Translations under genes and position numbers: made by a program
Origin: Dipodascopsis uninucleata var. uninucleata
Lineage: Eukaryota; Ascomycota; Lipomycetes; Lipomycetales; Lipomycetaceae
Direction of reading: 5' to 3'
Length of the DNA stretch: 64,000 bases
Assembly (NCBI GenBank): GCA_030568195.1
Contig: JAJLTO010000001.1
Coordinates: 1,240,001 to 1,304,000 of the forward strand
The notes under the pieces: generated by a model
What the model was told of the DNA's origin: nothing
Seen by the model: only the letters and a program-made list of their open reading frames with translations
Databases searched by the model: none
In this document: in pieces, positions 19,091-29,585 of the stretch
Layout of the letters: each line of letters opens with the position of its first letter
Numbering within the stretch: the stretch's first letter is position 1

Positions 19091-19798
19091 AAGTTTAAAA
19101 TAAAGAATGTTACGATAATCGTACTTGCATATGAAGTAAACATGTATATAAATCCAACAATGAATGCTGCCTAGTCTCTGTGTGTTGATCGTATTTTAAT
19201 AAAGTCACAAATATAATAAATCGAGAAGAGAAGGAAACCATAAACCAGGTAGAATACTATTAGATCACCAAAAACAAAATCAAAACAAATTAAGACAGAA
19301 AAGATTGTCATCGACCTGTATTTCATAGAGGAAAGAGAAAGAAGCATAAGCTACCGTATATATCAAAAACACATACCACTTATTTTATTATAACAAAGAA
19401 TAGAATCAAATGAGAATTAACTCTGTAATTATTACATTGTATAACCATCATCAGCAAGCTTAACGTTAAAAGAAAATATCGTAAATTTATCGAATCGATG
19501 TCTCTATTAGAAACATAAAAACTAGTCAAAATTTTACTTAAGAAAAAAGGCATAACAGAAGTGAATATGAAGCAGAAAGATGAAAATAAGAATTGAAACA
19601 GTATGAATCATAAAAGAAAAATATTGGAACCACAGTGTAATAATTCTATCGCCAGTATTTTTATGCTGATCTTTACAAAACCTACCCGTATAATGTACAA
19701 TAATACATACTCATATATAATTGTTCGCATATCCACCTATATAAACAAAACTCCTACGATAATGGATACGAGATATAGATAGTGCAGAAGTTTTTACT
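19091..19798. other. Convergent intergenic region
   Basis: About 700 bp of very AT-rich DNA between two converging genes, with several AATAAA-like signals (for example TTTAATAAAG near 19195) that suit 3' ends. No frame or RNA is seen. Confidence 0.55.
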
Positions 19799-21729
19799 TC
19801 ATGCGGTGGATGCTATTCCGATTCCTAGCCCAATTAGCTCAAAAATAATTCCATTTATTCCTACCGCAATGAAACCAATTCCTGAATAAACTATAAGTTT
19901 CGTTATGACCTCAACGTCATATTGCACACGAGGCTTAGGGATTTGCTGAAGCATTTCGTCCTCATTAAGTCCAGAAAATTCATCTGGAGAAAGGGACGAT
20001 TCTATTAAATATACTGTTAGTAGCGAAGAAATCATAGTTGTTGCTAAAGAAAAATACTTACCAGAATCAACATCATTGCTAGCGAGAGAGTGCCTTCGCT
20101 TACGTTCTTCTCGATATGCAATAGTTTCATACATATCGGCAGTACTTTGTGGTCCTACGGAGTCAGAACGTAAACGAGCAATATTCTTCACCAAAGAAGG
20201 GATTTCTCTGGCTTCCACCAATGTAGTGTCTGGAATCTTACTAGGAACATCTTTGTACTCTGATGCTTTCAGGAAAAACTCTCTAGGCATTGAAAGACCA
20301 ATACGCTCGATCACGCGATAAAGTGGGGGTAAAGCCTCATGCAAAAAGGGCTTCATGATTGCGCGATATACAAATACTAATACTAGACCAAGGAAAACAC
20401 GAAGTATAGAGCGAATCAATCCAATCTTCTCATAGCTGTATGGAATTGAGCCTGGGAACGCAGAAGAATCTGAGTAAATACTTCGGGAGTACATCCACCA
20501 TCCAATATCCATACCTAAGATGACGCCAGCAAAAGCGACACTATCCTCAAAACACGGACAAGGATCAACAGGTTCCGGGTGAATTCGGACCAGGATAAGG
20601 ATAATAATGGTCCAAAGTATTGGCACAATAATTCCGTTCGAAATCATAAAAGAGTCAATCAAAGGTCCCCAGATCCAGCGCATGTAGAATAGAGCAGCTC
20701 CCAGTAGTGATCCAGCAATGACGTCCGAAAACCCATGCATACCACAATAAATGCGACCTAGCGTTATACTAAATATATAAAGAAATGCGGAAACTTTGAC
20801 GACGAAATAAGTGAAAGGAGAGAAAGAGTCCGCACTCTCGAAAGCTGTATAGAGAAGAAGAAGACCAGCAGAAACAGCGTTCGTACTATGAGTACTCGGA
20901 AATCCATATTCAAGTGCTGCCGAACCAGACATGGTGATACGATGTAATGGCGGCGACAATGGTCGAGGTAAACTGGACGATGTCCACGCTGTTAGCAATG
21001 TGCATAAATGATCTGACGTAATAAAGCAAATAATATCAGCACTTACCATAATAAATCTTTTAAAAATCCACTAACATAGACTCCAATTGCTAATACATAT
21101 ACCAAGCTATATTACAAGGTTAGTCGATATGATTTATGCACGACAGATGATAGAAAATCCAGGAGGTCTGCAATAATTATTCCAATACACTTACGCTCGT
21201 CCTAATTCCGCATAACCAAACCAGAACGGCATTGGTAGCATGATAACAAAGAAAGTATGAGTTCCAAGATTAGCGGTCAATGCAAAATAGTCATCCAACA
21301 GCTTTGATCGTAAAGATGTCTAATGAGTTTAGTCCAGATGTTAGCATTCATGTATGACATGTGTGATGCGGTGCTAAGACAAGAAAAAGAGTGTACAGAA
21401 GCATATACTTGGAGTATAGGTAATACCGCTTCTGCATTACACGCTGTTCCAGTAAAGTGACCATCCGAATCCCGTCTACTCGTCTATGAATGTATAAGTA
21501 CTATTCCTACCTGAATATTTGCTAGATGTGGTGTCTCCCATCTTATTAGCGGAAGACATGCTTGTCGAAATTTGAACCGCAATTTTGACATTGACGATTT
21601 GTAATGATCACGGCTTCGATTGCCTGCATCCTTGATATTGATACTTTCAAAGCCTTTAACGTTATCCGCTGCGTCCTTAATCGCCGTCGGGGTAGTTGCA
21701 TTTTTCATTTCCTTATCCGACTGCTTCAT
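19799..21729 (-). CDS. LCB3: Long-chain-base-1-phosphate phosphatase (LCB3/YSR2)
   Basis: ER membrane PAP2-superfamily enzyme that dephosphorylates sphingoid base phosphates. Exons 21729-21511, 21319-21195, 21106-21047, 20972-20062 and 20001-19799 give 505 residues. The junctions restore family sequence: LIRWETPHLANIQ|TSLRSKLLDDYFALTANLG, then ELGRA|LVYVLAIGVY and FLKDLLC|LPRPLSPPLHR. PAP2 motifs are KDLLCLPRP (K-x6-RP type), PSTHSTNA, and GRIYCGMHGFSDVIAG with its catalytic His. Multiple hydrophobic spans surround them. The last intron, 60 bp at 20002-20061 (GTAAGT donor, CTACTAAC branch), is free of stops and a multiple of three. It would otherwise be read as protein. Confidence 0.92.
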
Positions 21730-22489
21730 AGCTGGTTTCTACTCTTTCGTCTGCAGCTCTTTTAAGACAGATGAACAAAACATCAGTTTGCACAAATAAT
21801 TATATCGTCCGCTTCACAATATTCTCTTCAATATCATCTACTACGCTAAAGAACGAATGCTATCGTTACAAGCTATTCGCTCTTTCAATTATTAGCTTTT
21901 CGTGACTTAGATGTAGATATGCCGAAGCTGCAGGGACAAGTTTAGATTTAGTATGAAAGAGACTGCGCCAGGAAGATTGTACCGTGGCACAATTATCATA
22001 TGTTTGTGGAAGTTGAGACCATTCACTGTATAAAACCTCTGCAGTTATGCTGCAACTTTGTCTAACGATGATATATTTCACTTCGCTTGAAATGTACTGA
22101 ATCTAATAAGAGGAGACAAAATTAGTCAGTAACAACGATTGCTGAAATCAATTGTCTACTTTCTTAACTCATGATTATAGTATAAATCACATATCAGCGT
22201 CATTACTGGTTTTGAATTGCGCCGTAGCTTAATTTTTACTTGTCGATCTTGCGTTGAGTGGCATAAAAGATCATTTTAGGTACGAAACTTATACCGTAAT
22301 CGTTTCAGAGATAGGCTTAATCTTGAAATCTGAATATCACAGATTCACTACAAAACACAGAGGTGTTACTCATTTAAGGTACTGCGTGGAATAATTAAAA
22401 ATTTCAGAAGCATTTTTCGAGCGTGCAGTGCGATTGCCATAGTAAGAAGTAGTCGCTTGTTCACTGCGCGAGTGGGGTTACAAATCAAA
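21730..22489. other. Divergent promoter interval LCB3/RHO4
   Basis: About 760 bp. A 71-codon minus-strand frame at 21866-22081 shows no family likeness or splice context. The remainder is AT-rich and probably holds the two 5' leaders and promoters. Confidence 0.5.
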
Positions 22490-23313
22490 ATGTTCAGCCT
22501 ACAAAAAATCGATGACAATGTATTGGCCGACTTTCAGTTCAAAATTGTAGTGGTAGGAGATGGTATGTGTGGTAAAACTTCAATGTTACTCACATACGCT
22601 TATGGAGTGTTTCCAGCTGTAAGTGCTTATCTAATAGCTGGTTAATATGATACACCATCATAGGATACCGAGGCTGATTTAAGACCATTTCATTTTAGAG
22701 CTACGTACCTACTATATTTGAAAATCACAAAGCGAAAGGAAGGCTCGAAGATGGTAGAATAGTGGAATTTTCATTATGGGATACTGCGGGTCAGGAGGAT
22801 TACGACAGATTGCGACCATTAGCTTTTGCAGACACTTCTCTTTGCTTAATATGTTTCTCTGTTGACAATCCAACAAGCCTGCAAAACGTGTTGGACAAGG
22901 TAAGTAAATTCAGCAGCAATAACTAGCCTAACTTATTTTAACTTATAAGTACCTTTCTGACGCATGCTGTTATTGTGCAGTGGTGGCCGGAGGTCGTACA
23001 TTATTGCGCAACGAAAACGCCTATAGTACTAGTTGCCTTGAAGACAGATTTACGTACTGACAATTCAACGATTGACAAATTGAAAACACAAGGATTGAAA
23101 CCATTGACAGAACAGCAAGGTAAGAGTGTGGCTCTTCTCCTAGGGGGGGTGCCATATGCTGAGTGCTCTGCACTACGTAATGAGGGTGTCAACGCTTTGT
23201 TTGATTTGGCACTTTCATGTCTAGTGACTATCAGAAAGAGTAAGAATAAGTCGTCGAAGCACAACTCTTCTAAGAAAAACGGAAGTGGTGGAGGCAAATG
23301 CATGATTCTATAG
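22490..23313 (+). CDS. RHO4: Rho-family small GTPase, RHO4-like
   Basis: Membrane-anchored switch for polarity, septation and cell-wall synthesis. Exons 22490-22618, 22699-22899 and 22981-23313 give 220 residues. All G motifs are present: P-loop [12 protein letters not shown], effector region [32 protein letters not shown] in place of the usual TKxD, and ECSALRNEG. The Rho-specific insert region and WWPEVVHYC (Rho4-type WFPEVKHFC) are visible. The tail is polybasic ([17 protein letters not shown]) and ends in the CAAX box CMIL, so it should be geranylgeranylated. Met in the P-loop (GDGMCGKT, where GDGACGKT or GDGGCGKT is usual) is a mild deviation. Rho4 rather than Rho3 rests on the WWPE block and tail. 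Confidence 0.88.
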
Positions 23314-23591
23314 ATTATTTGACTTTATTCACGGTCCATCTTGTACTAATCATCCAATTCAATAACTCGATTCATCGTCTTGACTTCTGCATTTAATGTT
23401 CGGGTTTAATATTTTTTGTTACTTCTCACCTGTCTCAAGGTAATTTAGAATTGTCTCTCTGCTCTTCTTGTTGGTGTTTCTATACTTAATTTCGTTACGT
23501 GTATTGGCTTAATGTTCAGCGAAATATTGGTAATAATAATAGAGTAATTATAGTGGTAATATATTATGAGCGTGATATTTGATATATTGCT

Positions 23592-24036
23592 TTAGCTGTC
23601 TTCTGTATCGTCTTCCATTGTAACCTCCATTTCATCGTTTGCTTCATTGTGTGTTTCATGAGCCATACTATCATAGAAACTACTCCATAGCACAGAGACG
23701 CTCTCAAATTCTTTACCAACCTGTTTCTATTGTCAGCTATACCACCATTATCATGAAAAGTTGATCAAAATCACGTACCGAAATAACTCCTTCTAGCGAT
23801 CTATTGAGAGTGTTTATATTGGCTAGAACGTGCTCGAGACTCTAAGATTATAAATGAAAATTTGATTAGTCCTGTTTTATATTCGACAATATAAATCATA
23901 TTTATCAGCTAGTACTCACGACCGCTATCTCTGATATTAGCGCCTCCCTTTGTTTCTCAAAGTATGTCTTCTCGCCCTGTGTATAATTTGATAGCGTACG
24001 ACCTGGCGTTGAGGTAGCAGATGTACTTCCCTCCAT
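23592..24036 (-). CDS. DAD1: DASH/Dam1 complex subunit DAD1
   Basis: Outer-kinetochore subunit that helps form the microtubule-coupling DASH ring. Three exons (24036-23920, 23841-23779, 23720-23592) join in phase 0 to 102 residues, too fragmented to show as one open frame. The core reads YFEKQREALISEIAVSLEHV, then NINTLNRSLEGVISVGKEFE, then VSVLWSSFYDSM, which is the DAD1 pattern (FE-Q-R..LI-EI..VL-N-N-LNR.LE..I-VG.EFE.V..LW..F). An acidic tail follows. Donors are GTGAGT and GTACGT; acceptors CTTAG and ACAG. It lies head to head with DAD3, another subunit of the same complex, 284 bp between the ATGs. Confidence 0.9.
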
Positions 24037-24320
24037 TCTGTAAATGAAACTATAGCTCTACCAGGCTAAATATATTGTAATATCATACAAACAGTGAGAA
24101 TGATACGAGTTAACAACTACTACAGTGTATATATGAGATCCGGTATTCTAGCTATTCTAGCGGCTAACAAATGTATACTATTTAAGGATCCTGTGTTTTT
24201 GAATGCGAGCGCGTAAAACCTAAGCCTATTATTTACAGAGGTGAACGCGACAAGTACAGGTTATCGATGATATTATATCTCTTCTCAAAGCTGCAATATT
24301 ACAGTACGACATAGAGAACA
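24037..24320. promoter_or_regulatory. Bidirectional promoter between DAD1 and DAD3
   Basis: The 284 bp between divergent start codons must hold both promoters and leaders, so coordinated transcription of two DASH subunits is likely. No perfect ACGCGT is present; a GAGCGCGTAAAA segment lies near 24208. Confidence 0.6.
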
Positions 24321-24753
24321 ATGTCTTCCTCACCTGATCTTTTATCAGATAATAGTGACTCGGGACTTGTCATCAAAAATAATATAATTACTAGTGTGGG
24401 CAATACCAGTAGTGTTTCTGATGCTCTTGAAAAGAGTCTTCTCTCAACAACGGAACAAAGCTTGCTAAAAGAATATCGGCTTCTTAACAACAATCTCCAA
24501 AAGGTGCGTTAATCGTATAGCTATCAATTATAACTTAGTCTAACATTATTTTTTAATTTAGCTTTCAGAGGATTTATCGAGACTTTCATCAGTGCCAACA
24601 CCAGAGATACTTGACAATTTACGAGTACTTGAGCGAAAGACTGCTGTGGTATTAACACTTTTGAAAGCATCTGTTTACAGCATATTCCTACAGCAGCAAT
24701 TGCACGATGAAGAAGGCGTTTTGATATCAGAGGACGGTGGAATCGACCAGTAA
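24321..24753 (+). CDS. DAD3: DASH/Dam1 complex subunit DAD3
   Basis: Outer-kinetochore DASH subunit. Exons 24321-24503 and 24562-24753 (58-bp intron, GTGCGT donor, TTTAG acceptor) give 124 residues. The family core is clear: TEQSLLKEYRLLNNNLQKLS, then TPEILDNLRVLERKTAVVLT, then LLKASVYSIFLQQQ, matching the DAD3 pattern of a helical hairpin ending in LLK.SVYS..LQ. The N-terminal 38 residues are Ser/Asn-rich and extend beyond the usual compact subunit. It is transcribed away from DAD1 with a shared promoter. Confidence 0.9.
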
Positions 24754-24888
24754 AGCACTTAAATGTAAGAAACAGTATACAATAAAAATGAGATATATAT
24801 TCACATATTACTTATGTATTTACAAGTTGTCTTTACACTTCTGAGTAAGAAAAAGGAATAGAAATTAGAAAATGAAATGACGGCAAAT

Positions 24889-25955
24889 TTAATGACCAAA
24901 GTACACCTTTTGAACATCGACAAGTTTTTTACCTCGGGCGAGAGCAATATCATGTGGCATTACTTGATCTTGCAGCATCAACCACGCAGCCTTGACAGTG
25001 TTCATCTTGTTTCGTGAGCCACGGACTTTACCAGCTATATCTCGAATTCCAGCACATCGGCAGACCTCATACACAAGGTGATTTGCGCGCAGACCAAATC
25101 CTATAGTTCAAACAATACTTAGCATGAATCATGGGTAATAAAAAATCTTCTAAAACGTAAATATAACATACCTGCTGGACGAGACCATAATTCTACATCA
25201 ACTCCATGGTAGCTCTTCTTCAAGTTACCGTATATTGTTCGCTTATTCAATCGTGGAATGTAAACCATATTTTTGATTGCTTTCCATTTGGACTTCGTTA
25301 CTGCGTTTGATACACTCTCACGGTCCTTACCTTCAGCAATTCCTACCATACCATTTTGATCTCCAACAACCGTCAGACAATAATAACTTCGAATTTTTCC
25401 CAGTCTTGTAACATTGGATACATATTTAACAACAAGAGGGCGAACCAAGAGCTTATTGATGTAATCGGGGCTCAGCTTGTGATTGATGTAAAGATTCTGC
25501 TTGATGGTACCTTCAGTCTGATCTGTAGCTTCAAATTCTGTAGTAGCTGTCAGCTTTGGGATGTCAGACTTATTTGAAGAACTGAATGGCTTAATTGGAC
25601 TATTTATAAAGTCGTAAAATTCTTCCCTTTTTGAGAGGTCATCCACATATGATAATGGAAACATGGTCTTCGCCGGCTCACGCTCCTTGAACATATTTTC
25701 TGTTACTGCTTCCTCAGCAGCAACAATTGCCTTCATCATTTGCGGAGAATAATAGTGACTCAACCGTTCAAGATTACTAGCTCGTCGTTTTTCCCAGAAT
25801 TCGGAGTCATCCTTACTCTCTGAAAATAATATTGAGGCTGTCGATAATAGTCTACTACTAGGCTTACTAGTACCAACATAAGACGAACCAAAAGTCCACA
25901 TTAAGGTCAGTCGACTGAACCCACGTGGTAGCCCCAGTATCGACTTGCTTACCAT
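24889..25955 (-). CDS. MRPS5: Mitochondrial ribosomal protein uS5m (MRPS5)
   Basis: Small-subunit mitochondrial ribosomal protein. Exons 25955-25172 and 25100-24889 join inside SRPAG|FGLRANHL to 331 residues; the 71-bp intron has GTATGT and ATAG borders. The S5 double-stranded RNA-binding fold is seen in the middle (RLGKIRSYYCLTVVGDQNGM, GIAEGKDRESVSNAVTKSKW), and the C-terminal S5 domain in VELWSRPAGFGLRANHLVYE and CAGIRDIAGKVRGSRN. The Arg/Ser/Leu-rich first 40 residues look like an import presequence. It is divergent from TRM2 with about 360 bp between. Confidence 0.93.
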
Positions 25956-26313
25956 CTCCTACTATTAAATAATATCTAGAAGATAAAACGCTATCAACTG
26001 AGGAGTCGATGATTTCCCCTTGCAAATCCTTAACTTTTGGTAAAGTTCCAGTTTACCACAGGAAACGACGAAAAAAATTTGAGATTCTTCATTTGTAGTA
26101 TTTCAGTAGCTTTTGCAGTTATACCGTAAACACAGTAAATTATTAACTAAATTCAGGAGCATGTAAACCCTTGACCAATAATATTTGAAATAATTTTTGA
26201 AATAATCAAAATCATATGCAAAAAAACAATTGTAAGGCAAAATATCTTTAATGGGGATAAGCAGAGGGTCAAAGTAGCTGAAAGAGTCGTGATTTTGTAT
26301 ATTTATGTAGCTT
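25956..26313. promoter_or_regulatory. Shared promoter of MRPS5 and TRM2
   Basis: An AT-rich divergent interval of 358 bp. It holds a CCAAT box at 26175-26179 and an imperfect tandem TTTGAAATAAT repeat just after it. CCAAT boxes bound by HAP factors are common at fungal mitochondrial genes; here that is inference. Confidence 0.4.
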
Positions 26314-28147
26314 ATGATACTATTTAATAGTTTGGAGAGACTTGTTTTTAGTGCAGCTCAAGTATCGAAATACATTCACCACCTTCGACTGACCAACAGG
26401 AAGCATATTGAAATCTTCGCTTTGAGTAGTATCCAGCATTCGTTTTTTAAGTCTCGACTGCCTGACGTACAACGGAATATTACTTATTTTTCAAGTAGAA
26501 TACAGAGAATGAACGAAGTTTTAGTAATACCTGAGAATGCAAAGTTGATGGAACATGGTAGTAAGCGGACCTTAAGTGATTCTGAGAAATCCAAGAACGA
26601 TGGCTTCAAATCAACTGCGGATAGACCGCGAAAGAAGCAGAGAAGATCAAAATCTGTTTTGATTGATGCTACATCTACCGAAGGATGTCTCGTTTACGAT
26701 AGTATTGACATACTCTGCTCTCTCGGACAAACTGTAGATGTCAAAATGAATCAAGATTCATCATCATTTGTCGTGGATAAGCCTGGATATACCGAGTTCA
26801 GAGTAGTTGAAGCTGAAATTATAAAGCTTGGATCGACAGGTGATGGCCTTGGAATATACGAAGAAAAAGATAAGGGAAAGAGAGTTATTGTTGTACCATT
26901 TACAGTTCCGGGAGATCGTGTTCGAGCAAAAATTGTAAAGGACACCACCTATTATTCGTCAGCGGACTTTGTGGAGCTCCTTCAGCCAGGAGAGAAGCGA
27001 AATGATTCTTTAATAAAATGTAAATATTTTGGCAAATGCGCAGGATGTCAGTTACAAATGTATAGCTATGAAGATCAACTTAGTCATAAGAGAAGAGTAA
27101 TCGAGAATGCATATAAGCATTTATGCAATGTTGATAAAACACTGATTCCTGAAATTGGAAGTACCATTGGATCTCCTCTGCAATATTCGTATCGAACGAA
27201 GCTTACGCCTCATTTTGACGTTCCCCGCAATGGGCTTGTACCAGGTGTACTCCCCATCGGATTCACTCAAAAGGGTAGATCCTTTACCATTGACATTGAA
27301 GAGTGTGCGATCGCTACTCCAGCACTTAATAAGGAATATTCAAAGGAGCGTTCACGTATCAAAGACAATTTACACAGTTTTAAACGTGGTGCTACGCTTT
27401 TACTTAGAGAGAGCTCAAAATCAAAAGATGGTACCTTGGAGTCCAAAACAGTTTGTACGGACTCAAAGGATGTTGTGAATGAATTTGTTAATGACTATCA
27501 GTTCAATTATCCAGCTGGTGACTTCTTTCAATGCAATAGCTCAGTGTTACCGCAGGTGACTGAGTATGTCAATGTGCAGCTGAAGTTACCAATTAGGAAT
27601 CAGAAGGATGGCGAGCGAACTGAAGCAGACCCTCCGAAGTATCTAGTCGATGCATACTGTGGTTCTGGCCTTTTTAGTATAACGTGTAACGACAGCGTGG
27701 AAAAAGTCATTGGCGTCGAGATCTCTGCTAACAGTGTGAAGTTTGCATCTAAAAATGCCGAATTGAACGGTATTACAAACTCCAATTTCATTCTTGGTGA
27801 CGCCGCTGTTATTTTCAAAGAAATTGAGACTCCTTCGAACCAGACGTCTATGATTTTGGATCCCCCACGTAAAGGATGTGGCTCGAAATTTTTAGATCAA
27901 TTACTTGCCTATTTACCGAAGCGAATAGTATATGTGTCCTGCAACGTACATACACAAGCTAGAGATATTTCTTACATTTTGAATGATCCCCGAGGAAAAG
28001 ACTATGAGATCAATAGCATATGTGGTTTTGACTTTTTCCCACAGGTATATAGAAGTTTACATCGATATTTCAGGTTACGATACTAACTAAATATTATTAT
28101 AGACTTATCATGTGGAGAGCGTGGCAGTTCTTACACTCAAATCATAA
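26314..28147 (+). CDS. TRM2: tRNA (uracil-5-)-methyltransferase TRM2
   Basis: SAM-dependent enzyme that makes m5U54 in the T-loop of tRNA. Exons 26314-28044 and 28103-28147 give 591 residues. The 58-bp intron has a GTATAT donor, a TACTAAC branch and an ATAG acceptor; only splicing restores the family C-terminus FDFFPQ|TYHVESVAVLTL with its catalytic Glu. A TRAM-type domain spans roughly residues 165-225, then the iron-sulfur cysteines CKYFGKCAGC and DIEECAI, the SAM site VDAYCGSGLFS, DPPRKGC, and YVSCN with the nucleophilic Cys. The N-terminal 65 residues are basic and acid-poor, compatible with a mitochondrial form; an internal ATG (MNEVLVIP) could give a shorter form. Confidence 0.92.
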
Positions 28148-29585
28148 TTAAGAGGTCATGTTTATCGTAGCATTCAATTGAAATAAGTCTCAATTGTGTA
28201 TGTATATGACAGCTGCTATAAAGTAAAATAGAATCGTGTTAAGCAGGCTCTACTTTCTAGATTTGTTGGACTTTCGCTTCAAATGACCCCTGTACTGCAA
28301 AAGTTCATCTTTTATGTTACCACTCTTTCGTATACGCTCTTCTGTCCTTTTTTGTCCTCTGTTCAAACATCAAATAATTAGACAGATTTGTGACGATATT
28401 CGTCCTAATGATAATGGCATATATATTATGTGCATTTTGATATCACGTGATTATTGAGAATCACTTGACAGAAACGGTACTAAATTACACTGAAAGCTGG
28501 TCGCAAGGAAAATCGCATTTAGGACTTAAAAACTAGTTTCTATTTAGAAAAGCCTTCCAAATAATTAGAAGAGGTGCTAAAGAAGACTTTTAATGTAGTT
28601 ACTAGAGCATAAAGTATTGTTGACATGATTTAAAGGAATTAAAAGGGTGAGAGATTTTAAGTCTATGTTATAATGAAATAAATGGCCAATTTCACCTATG
28701 CGACTCTTTCTATGTTCCGAATACCTCATAAGCTAATCAATGCTGCATGTAATTATTTGTGATCGCACATATATGACCTTAAGCAAACAATCTTTAACTA
28801 GGGAAAGCATTGTTTCGCTTGTTTTTGTTTTTAGAGATAATTGCGTAACTAAATAAACCGCTTTTGATAGCTAGGACGAGTCCCTATTTAACAAAGCAGC
28901 TGCTATATAACGTACTAGCACAATAGTAAATAATTTCGATATAGTAGTTTGCTGGCAGTAATCCTCGTATATTGCGCGAATTTTTATGTCTCCTAGCTTT
29001 CAATTCTATGTTTTACAAGGCTTTCTGTTTGAATGGTTCGAAGTGTTGGCGGTTGATACCAAAAAGAGCGTAAATGAAGTTTATATAATATTTATTACGG
29101 TTTGCATTAACTAGTCAACCTCCCACCGAAGTATCCTTGAATTGAGAGCACCAGACCATAAGTCTTCTGAATACAGCATTTGTTAATAAGGCTAGAAGCT
29201 TACAGCACCTACGTACACATTAATCGAATTAAGGCTAAGGAAATACAGACGGTGTGTTTTCTTCTACATCATGTTTTTTTAGACGGTGTGCTGTTTTATA
29301 GACAAGATAGCAAGGACTTTCAAGGCAAATCAGCGCATGCCGAATAACCAGAGGCGGTGACGACTTGTTGCTGCTCAGAATAAGACCAAATACGACTATC
29401 GCTGAAAAGTTCGTCCTGTTTCAAACAAAGGTTCTAGAATATTAACTAAGATTCATTGATTCGACTTGTTAACACCGTGCTTGTGTGAGATTAGCAAAAG
29501 AATCTTTGTCTCCAATAGTTTTAGCGCCTGTAGCTGTAAGACCTAAGGGGAATAGTAGACAACTAAAGAATCCAGCAGCGTCCAG
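28148..29585. other. Gene-poor interval with one orphan exon-like frame
   Basis: About 1.4 kb of AT-rich DNA. At 28358-28250 on the minus strand a frame opens right after an AACAG acceptor-like site and encodes a basic tail (KSGNIKDELLQYRGHLKRKS) to a stop. No matching upstream exon is found, so it may be a leftover. The last few hundred bases are presumably the MIL1 promoter and leader. Confidence 0.45.

Noticed and set aside
21866-22081. 71-codon minus-strand frame between LCB3 and RHO4
   Set aside because: No homology recognised and it sits in a promoter interval. Chance frame most likely.
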